Shown one piece after another: positions 6,866-10,477 of a stretch of DNA of 10,477 nt; position 1 is the stretch's first letter, and every line of letters starts with the position of its first letter. The notes below the pieces were generated by a model. That model made no database searches. It was not told the DNA's origin and was given only the letters and a program-made list of their open reading frames with translations. Where the stretch lies: NCBI GenBank assembly GCA_009697495.1, contig SHUN01000057.1:1-10477 (forward strand). The letters are read 5' to 3'. The stretch comes from Bryobacterales bacterium (GTDB taxonomy: Bacteria > Acidobacteriota > Terriglobia > Bryobacterales > Bryobacteraceae). A program made the position numbers and the translations under genes.

Positions 6866-7747
6866 ATGACCCGCAGATCCGTAATTACCGCTGCTTCCTC
6901 GGCCCTTGCCGCCGCCAGTCAGTCCGCCGCCCAACGGCTGCCTATCAAAAAAGGCGTCCTGACGTCCATGCTTCCAAAGGAGATGACATGGAAAGACAGG
7001 TTCCAGTTGGCCAAAGACGTCGGGTTTGAGGCGGTGGAAGGGCAGACCGAGGAAGACGCCGCGGTTGAGGCGGACATGCGGAAGGCTTCTGAGGCAACCG
7101 GCTTGCCGATCCACTCCGTCATGAACATGCTGCACTGGCAGTTTCCGTTGTCGTCGTCCGACCCGGCGGCCGTGGAGAAGAGCATGAAGGGCATGGAGAC
7201 CAGCATCCGCAATGCGGTGGCTTGGGGCGGTACGACGGTGCTATTGGTTCCCGGTGTCGTGAATCCGCTGACGCGCTACGAAGACGCGTATAAGCGATCG
7301 CAAACACAGATCCGGAAGCTGATTCCGCTGGCGGAGAAGAACAAGATCATCATCGCCGTCGAGAACGTTTGGAACAAGTTTCTGCTTTCCCCGATGGAAT
7401 TTGCGGCCTATGTCGATTCGTTTCAGAGCCCCTGGCTGAAAGCGTATTTCGACGTCGGGAATATTTTGCTTTACGGATATCCGGAAGATTGGATTCGCAC
7501 GCTGGGGAAAGAACGGATTGCCAAGGTCCACTTGAAAGACTTTCACAATCGGCGGAACCAGGTTGTTCGAGCGAACGTGCCGGAATTTGTGAACTTGCGG
7601 GATGGTGACATGGATTGGAAGGAAGTTCATAAGGCCTTTGCCGATATTGGGTATCGGGGCTATGCGACCGTGGAGTTGCGGGGCGGGGACGAAAAGTATC
7701 TTCGCGACGTGAGCGCGCGTGTGGATAAAATCCTCAACGGGGAGTAA
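6866..7747 (+). CDS. Exported sugar phosphate isomerase/epimerase-like TIM-barrel protein (TIM1)
   Basis: Member of the xylose-isomerase-like TIM-barrel superfamily, which includes hydroxypyruvate isomerase, tagatose 3-epimerase and UlaE/endonuclease IV-type enzymes. The four metal ligands expected for an isomerase or epimerase are visible: Glu166 (AVEN), Asp196 (FDVGN), His222 (KVHLKD) and Glu270 (VELRGG). The N-terminus TRRSVITAASSALAAASQSA has a twin-arginine pair and an Ala-rich stretch ending near SAA/Q, suggesting Tat export to the periplasm. ATG 6866 is chosen because GAGGTA lies 10 nt upstream. A TTG at 6857, in frame, would leave almost no spacing. The 293 residues are normal for the family. 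The substrate cannot be named from the sequence. The next gene is 163 bp downstream. Confidence 0.85.
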   Translation: MTRRSVITAASSALAAASQSAAQRLPIKKGVLTSMLPKEMTWKDRFQLAKDVGFEAVEGQTEEDAAVEADMRKASEATGLPIHSVMNMLHWQFPLSSSDPAAVEKSMKGMETSIRNAVAWGGTTVLLVPGVVNPLTRYEDAYKRSQTQIRKLIPLAEKNKIIIAVENVWNKFLLSPMEFAAYVDSFQSPWLKAYFDVGNILLYGYPEDWIRTLGKERIAKVHLKDFHNRRNQVVRANVPEFVNLRDGDMDWKEVHKAFADIGYRGYATVELRGGDEKYLRDVSARVDKILNGE

Positions 7748-7910
7748 TCGCTACCGCGCTGAAGGTCGAGGAGATAGAAGAGTCGTTGCCGCAGTGCCGT
7801 CATTCGGGTGAGACCGGTGGCGGTTTCCGGCGCGATAAAAATGGATTCGGTCTGCCCTCGCGGAGCCCGGAATGTGAAAAAATACGTTCGGCCCCCGCGC
7901 CGTCCGCTCC
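7748..7910 (+). other. Intergenic gap before the DJ-1/PfpI gene
   Basis: No supported gene is present in this 163 bp. There is no Shine-Dalgarno sequence before the ATG at 7911; the preceding bases are CGTCCGCTCC. A 26-codon ATG reading frame (7841-7921) overlaps the start of the next gene but also lacks a ribosome site. The base composition switches from G-rich to C-rich on the plus strand at about the right end of this gap. Confidence 0.35.
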
Positions 7911-8474
7911 ATGAAACCTAAAATCCTCATCCCCATCGGCGACGCCGCCGAAGCCCTTGATACTGTCTATCCCATTTGGCGCGTCATAGAAGAAGGTTGG
8001 GACGCCGTCGTAGCCGGCCCTGAAAAGCGCGTCTACCACTTGGTGATGCACGAAATCCCGCCCGGCTGGGACATCACCAGAGAGTCTCCCAGCTACCATT
8101 GGGCCGCCGACATCGCCCTCCGCGATGTTAACCCCGAGGAGTACGCAGGCCTGTTCCTAACCGGCGGCCGCGCCCCCGAATACACGCGCTACGATCCCGA
8201 CCTCATGCGCTGCACGCGTCACTTTTTCGAGGCGCAAAAACCCGTCGCCGTCGTCTGCCACGGCGCCGAAATTGTCGCGACTGCCGACGTGATCCGGGGC
8301 CGCCGTCTCGCTACCGTCGCCAAGTGCCGATTCGATGTCGAAATCTGCGGCGGAACCTATGTCAATGAGCGTTGCGTCCGCGATGGCAACATGGTCTCCG
8401 GTCGCACGTGGCACGATAACCCCTATTTCGTTGGCGAATGGATCCGGATGTTGAAGGAATCGCTAACCAAGTGA
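7911..8474 (+). CDS. DJ-1/PfpI-family protein
   Basis: Flavodoxin-like alpha/beta protein of the DJ-1/PfpI superfamily, whose members act as glyoxalases, deglycases, proteases or chaperones. The nucleophile elbow is VCHGAEI, with Cys116 and His117, and Glu14 lies in the N-terminal position of the acid that supports the cysteine in this family. GLFLTGGRAPEYTRYDPDL is the typical central motif, and GRTWHDNP is near the C-terminus. At 187 residues the length fits. No signal peptide is seen, so it should be cytoplasmic, unlike its two TIM-barrel neighbours. The stop overlaps the likely GTG start of the next gene (GTGA, 8471-8474), which points to translational coupling. Coding-strand base use is C-rich. 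The exact reaction is not predictable. Confidence 0.88.
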   Translation: MKPKILIPIGDAAEALDTVYPIWRVIEEGWDAVVAGPEKRVYHLVMHEIPPGWDITRESPSYHWAADIALRDVNPEEYAGLFLTGGRAPEYTRYDPDLMRCTRHFFEAQKPVAVVCHGAEIVATADVIRGRRLATVAKCRFDVEICGGTYVNERCVRDGNMVSGRTWHDNPYFVGEWIRMLKESLTK

Positions 8475-9286
8475 TTACCCGTCGCGCTATTTTCGCCGCC
8501 CTCGCCGCGCAGCCCTCCTGGCCCTTCGCGTTCAGTTTCAAGGGCTACCTCAACTGGCCATTGGAGAGGGCGTTCGCGCTGACAGCCCAACTCGGCTACA
8601 CCGGCGTCGAACTCTTCGAGCCGGCGAAGCTCAACCCTAAAGAAGTCCGCGAATTATCCAGGAAACACAAACTCCCCATAATCAGCATCATGGAGGATCT
8701 GAAACTCACTGGCGACGAGGCCAAAAACCTCCAACAACTTGAATCGAGCCTCAAACTCGCCAAAGAAATCGGGCGCCCGATCGTCGAAACCGTAGTCGGC
8801 GCTAAACCCGAAGACTGGCCCGCCATCCGCCCCCAGTTCCTCGCCCGGCTAAAACACTGGGCCCAACTCGCCGAAAAATACAAAACCGCCGTCGCCATCA
8901 AAGCCCACATCGGCTCCGCCCTCCACCTCCCTGAGCAAGCCGCCGGTCTCTGCCAGCAAATCAACTCCAACTACCTTAAGATCAACTACGACTACAGCCA
9001 TTTTCAACTCCAAAAACTCCCTCTCGAACAAACTCTCAAAACGGCCCTCTCGCACATCGCCATGATCCACATCAAGGACTCGACAGGCGCCCCGCCCAAC
9101 CACCGTTTCGTCCTTCCCGGCGAGGGGACAATTGACTACACGCGGTACGCCGCCCTCCTCCGCGAACTCAGCTACACCGGCCCTATCGTCGTCGAAGTGT
9201 CCACACACGTCCTGCAACAACGCAACTACAACCCCGAAACCGCGGCCCGCTTTGTCGCCGGAACCGTACTTCCGAAATTCAGATGA
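8471..9286 (+). CDS. Second sugar phosphate isomerase/epimerase-like TIM-barrel protein (TIM2)
   Basis: Another xylose-isomerase-like TIM barrel, 271 residues from the GTG at 8471. That start overlaps the DJ-1 stop, has AAGGA about 12 nt upstream, and places a TRR pair plus a hydrophobic stretch (AIFAALAA, WPFAF) at the very N-terminus, suggesting a short Tat-type signal. An in-frame ATG at 8438 would bury this signal behind 11 extra residues. Recognisable strands include LGYTGVELFEPAK, INYDYSHFQL, MIHIKD, and VVEVS near the end. Ligand-like residues are Asp174, His200 and Glu242, but the first position, Glu in TIM1, is Lys144 here (AIKAHIG). The substrate is unknown. The stop overlaps the start of a truncated kinase gene (ATGA, 9283-9286). 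Codon use is markedly C-ending. Confidence 0.82.
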   Translation: MITRRAIFAALAAQPSWPFAFSFKGYLNWPLERAFALTAQLGYTGVELFEPAKLNPKEVRELSRKHKLPIISIMEDLKLTGDEAKNLQQLESSLKLAKEIGRPIVETVVGAKPEDWPAIRPQFLARLKHWAQLAEKYKTAVAIKAHIGSALHLPEQAAGLCQQINSNYLKINYDYSHFQLQKLPLEQTLKTALSHIAMIHIKDSTGAPPNHRFVLPGEGTIDYTRYAALLRELSYTGPIVVEVSTHVLQQRNYNPETAARFVAGTVLPKFR

Positions 9287-9381
9287 CGGGCGCAACCCTC
9301 AGCCATTACAAAATCACCGCCAAAATGGGCGAAGGCGGCATGGGCCGAAGCCTTCCCCGCTTTCATGCTCATCTTGTATGA
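9283..9381 (+). pseudogene. 5' fragment of a serine/threonine protein kinase gene
   Basis: A 32-codon frame starts with ATG overlapping the TIM2 stop. Residues 6-21 read LSHYKITAKMGEGGMG, the characteristic beginning of a Pkn/Hanks-type Ser/Thr kinase, including the glycine-rich nucleotide loop GEGGMG. Directly after it the sequence leaves kinase-like frame and ends at TGA 9379-9381. There is no VAIK lysine and no catalytic loop, so it cannot be an active kinase. In the next frame the following bases read EAFPA, which could be a remnant of the LPEAFA segment found further along such kinases; this would fit an internal deletion. The remainder of the gene is absent; the receptor gene begins 72 bp later. 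Confidence 0.7.
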
Positions 9382-9394
9382 GACAAGACTTGTC
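9368..9394 (+). repeat. Nested inverted repeats before the receptor gene
   Basis: CTCAT (9368-9372) pairs with ATGAG (9378-9382) around a CTTGT loop. That loop is in turn complementary to ACAAG (9383-9387), which also forms the 13-bp palindrome GACAAGACTTGTC (9382-9394). The alternative pairings are mutually exclusive in RNA. As DNA, the three CTTGT/ACAAG half-sites could form an operator. The arms are short, so chance is possible. Confidence 0.35.
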
Positions 9395-9419
9395 CTTCCG
9401 TCCAAACGCCAAGTGTGAT
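9390..9419 (+). promoter_or_regulatory. Candidate promoter for the TonB-dependent receptor
   Basis: TTGTCC (9390-9395) and TGTGAT (9414-9419), separated by 18 nt, each match four of six consensus positions of a housekeeping-type promoter. Transcription would start about 25-30 nt before the receptor ATG and leave room for the AAGAGGAA ribosome site (9438-9445). The -35 box lies in the right arm of the palindrome GACAAGACTTGTC, so a repressor bound there could block it. The assignment is by eye only. Confidence 0.3.
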
Positions 9420-9453
9420 ATGGTTTTGGACCTTCGCAAGAGGAACTCAACCC

Positions 9454-10477
9454 ATGTCTTTTTTCCGCCTCACTTTATTTACTCCTTTGATTTTGACGAC
9501 TCTTTTAGCGCAGACCGAAAAAGCGCAACTAACCGGCAACGTGACAGATTCCTCGCAGGCCTCGGTCGCTGGCGTGCAGGTGGTGGCATTCAGCACCGTT
9601 ACGGGCACGCGGAGGACTGTCACGACCAACGAACAGGGACTGTACTCGATTCCATTTCTCGACCCTGGCATCTATGACGTCCAAGTGCAGAAAGCCGGAT
9701 TTCGGACACTGCAGCGCTCGGGCGTGAAGCTCGATGTCGCGCAGACCGCCACCCTAAACTTCTCACTTGAGGTTGGTTCCGTTTCCGACCAGATTACCGT
9801 TACCGCGCAGACGGCCGCATTGGATACGGGCTCGGCGTCCCTGGCGCATACGATGGAGAACCAGCGCATCGTGAATTTGCCCACCAACGGGCGAAATAGT
9901 TATGGCTTCGCGATGCTGGTGCCGGGTGTGCGCGCATCGAGAGGATTCAGCGAGGTCGCCTATGGAATGTACAACGATCAGTTCGTGTCCATCAACGGTT
10001 CCCGGCCCAATCAGAATTCGTTCCTGTTGGATGGGGGCGCCAACTCCAACCCCGCATTCAACGGCCCGGCGATGTTTCCATCGGTCGATGGCGTGGAAGA
10101 GTACAAAGTCCAGACCAACAACTATAGCGCCGAGTTCGGCAACTCGGCAGGCGGCGTTATTAATCTGGTGACGAAGTCGGGCACGAATCAGATGCATGGA
10201 TCGCTGTTTGAGTTCATGCGCAATGACAAGCTAATCGCGAATGACTTCTTCATCAACCGCGCCGGCCGAAACAAAGCGCCGCTTCGCTTCAATCAGTTCG
10301 GAGTAGCGGCCGGTGCGCCGCTGATTATCCCTGGCATTTACAACGGCAAGGACAAGACCTTTTTCTTCGCCTCGTATGAAGGACTGCGATGGGTTCGAGG
10401 CCTTATAACGACAGGCACGATGCCGACCGCACTCGAGCGCGCAGGAGACTTCTCGGCTAGCCGAAACGCCGGCGGAC
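9454..10477 (+). CDS. Oar-like TonB-dependent outer-membrane receptor (5' part; runs off window)
   Basis: Large outer-membrane transporter of the kind abundant in Acidobacteria, probably importing oligosaccharides or other bulky substrates with TonB energy. The first 341 codons are present and open to the window end. Residues 1-19 are a Sec signal peptide (MSFFRLTLFTPLILTTLLA, cleavage before Gln20). Residues about 25-105 form a carboxypeptidase-regulatory-like beta-sandwich (LTGNVTDSSQASVAGVQVVA, then GLYSIPFLDPGIYDVQVQKAGF). The plug domain follows from about 113 (ITVTAQTAALDT), with LPTNGRN at 142-148, LLDGGANSNP at about 192, and YSAEFGNSAGGVINLVTKSG at about 224-243. The complete protein is expected to exceed 1000 residues. 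The ATG has AAGAGGAA 8 nt upstream. The C-terminal barrel lies outside the window, so completeness is unknown. Confidence 0.92.
   Translation, partial: MSFFRLTLFTPLILTTLLAQTEKAQLTGNVTDSSQASVAGVQVVAFSTVTGTRRTVTTNEQGLYSIPFLDPGIYDVQVQKAGFRTLQRSGVKLDVAQTATLNFSLEVGSVSDQITVTAQTAALDTGSASLAHTMENQRIVNLPTNGRNSYGFAMLVPGVRASRGFSEVAYGMYNDQFVSINGSRPNQNSFLLDGGANSNPAFNGPAMFPSVDGVEEYKVQTNNYSAEFGNSAGGVINLVTKSGTNQMHGSLFEFMRNDKLIANDFFINRAGRNKAPLRFNQFGVAAGAPLIIPGIYNGKDKTFFFASYEGLRWVRGLITTGTMPTALERAGDFSASRNAGG

Noticed and set aside
7841..7921. 26-codon upstream frame overlapping the DJ-1 start
   Set aside because: It has an ATG but no ribosome site and no recognisable peptide; coupling to the DJ-1 gene is possible but unsupported.
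8438..8470. ATG 8438 as the TIM2 start
   Set aside because: It would overlap the DJ-1 gene by 37 bp and bury the Tat-like TRR signal; the GTGA-coupled GTG at 8471 fits better.
9132..9677. Plus-strand 181-codon frame bridging TIM2 and the receptor
   Set aside because: It is out of frame with both well-supported genes, and its sequence is low in recognisable structure.
1..10477. CRISPR arrays, tRNA/rRNA genes, transposases or phage genes
   Set aside because: No regularly spaced repeats, tRNA-like cloverleaf ends, or mobile-element proteins were recognised anywhere in the window.

Overview
The window looks like a chromosomal segment from an acidobacterium, most plausibly of the Solibacter/Bryobacter type. 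This is inferred from gene content: an Oar-like TonB receptor with an N-terminal carboxypeptidase-regulatory domain, Tat-type TIM-barrel sugar isomerases, the style of the Ser/Thr kinase N-terminus, and high-GC DNA with short intergenic gaps. No tRNA, rRNA, CRISPR array or insertion sequence was found by eye.

Left part (1-4030) is housekeeping. A FliA/WhiG-type sigma factor (192-1046, +) converges on a minus-strand pair, ribH (lumazine synthase) followed 3 nt later by nusB. A two-part hairpin lies between fliA and nusB. ribH and lepA (EF4, +) diverge from a 73-bp gap that carries a perfect 10-bp inverted repeat. Each arm holds a GATAAT -10-like hexamer facing one of the two genes, and the right arm also covers the lepA start codon.

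Middle part (4031-6655) is a soluble two-component system: a GAF-containing NarL-family histidine kinase and its LuxR-type response regulator. The kinase has a 25-residue basic insertion exactly at the conserved NPG/GRGT hinge of its ATPase domain, and its 3' end carries a 19-bp near-perfect palindrome. An 8-bp direct repeat with 30-bp spacing precedes the regulator.

Right part (6656-10477) is an accessory, carbohydrate-like cluster. It holds a Tat-type sugar-phosphate-isomerase-like TIM barrel with a complete Glu/Asp/His/Glu metal site, a DJ-1/PfpI protein, and a second TIM barrel overlapping it by a GTGA junction and carrying Lys at one metal-ligand position. These are followed by a 32-codon broken Ser/Thr kinase start overlapping by ATGA, then the 5' part of an outer-membrane TonB-dependent receptor that runs off the window. 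The DJ-1, TIM2 and kinase-fragment block is visibly C-rich on the coding strand, unlike the G-rich genes on either side, and it ends at the broken kinase. This suggests the block was rearranged or acquired. How these genes act together is inference: uptake of a substrate by the receptor and isomerisation or epimerisation by exported TIM barrels is the simplest picture.
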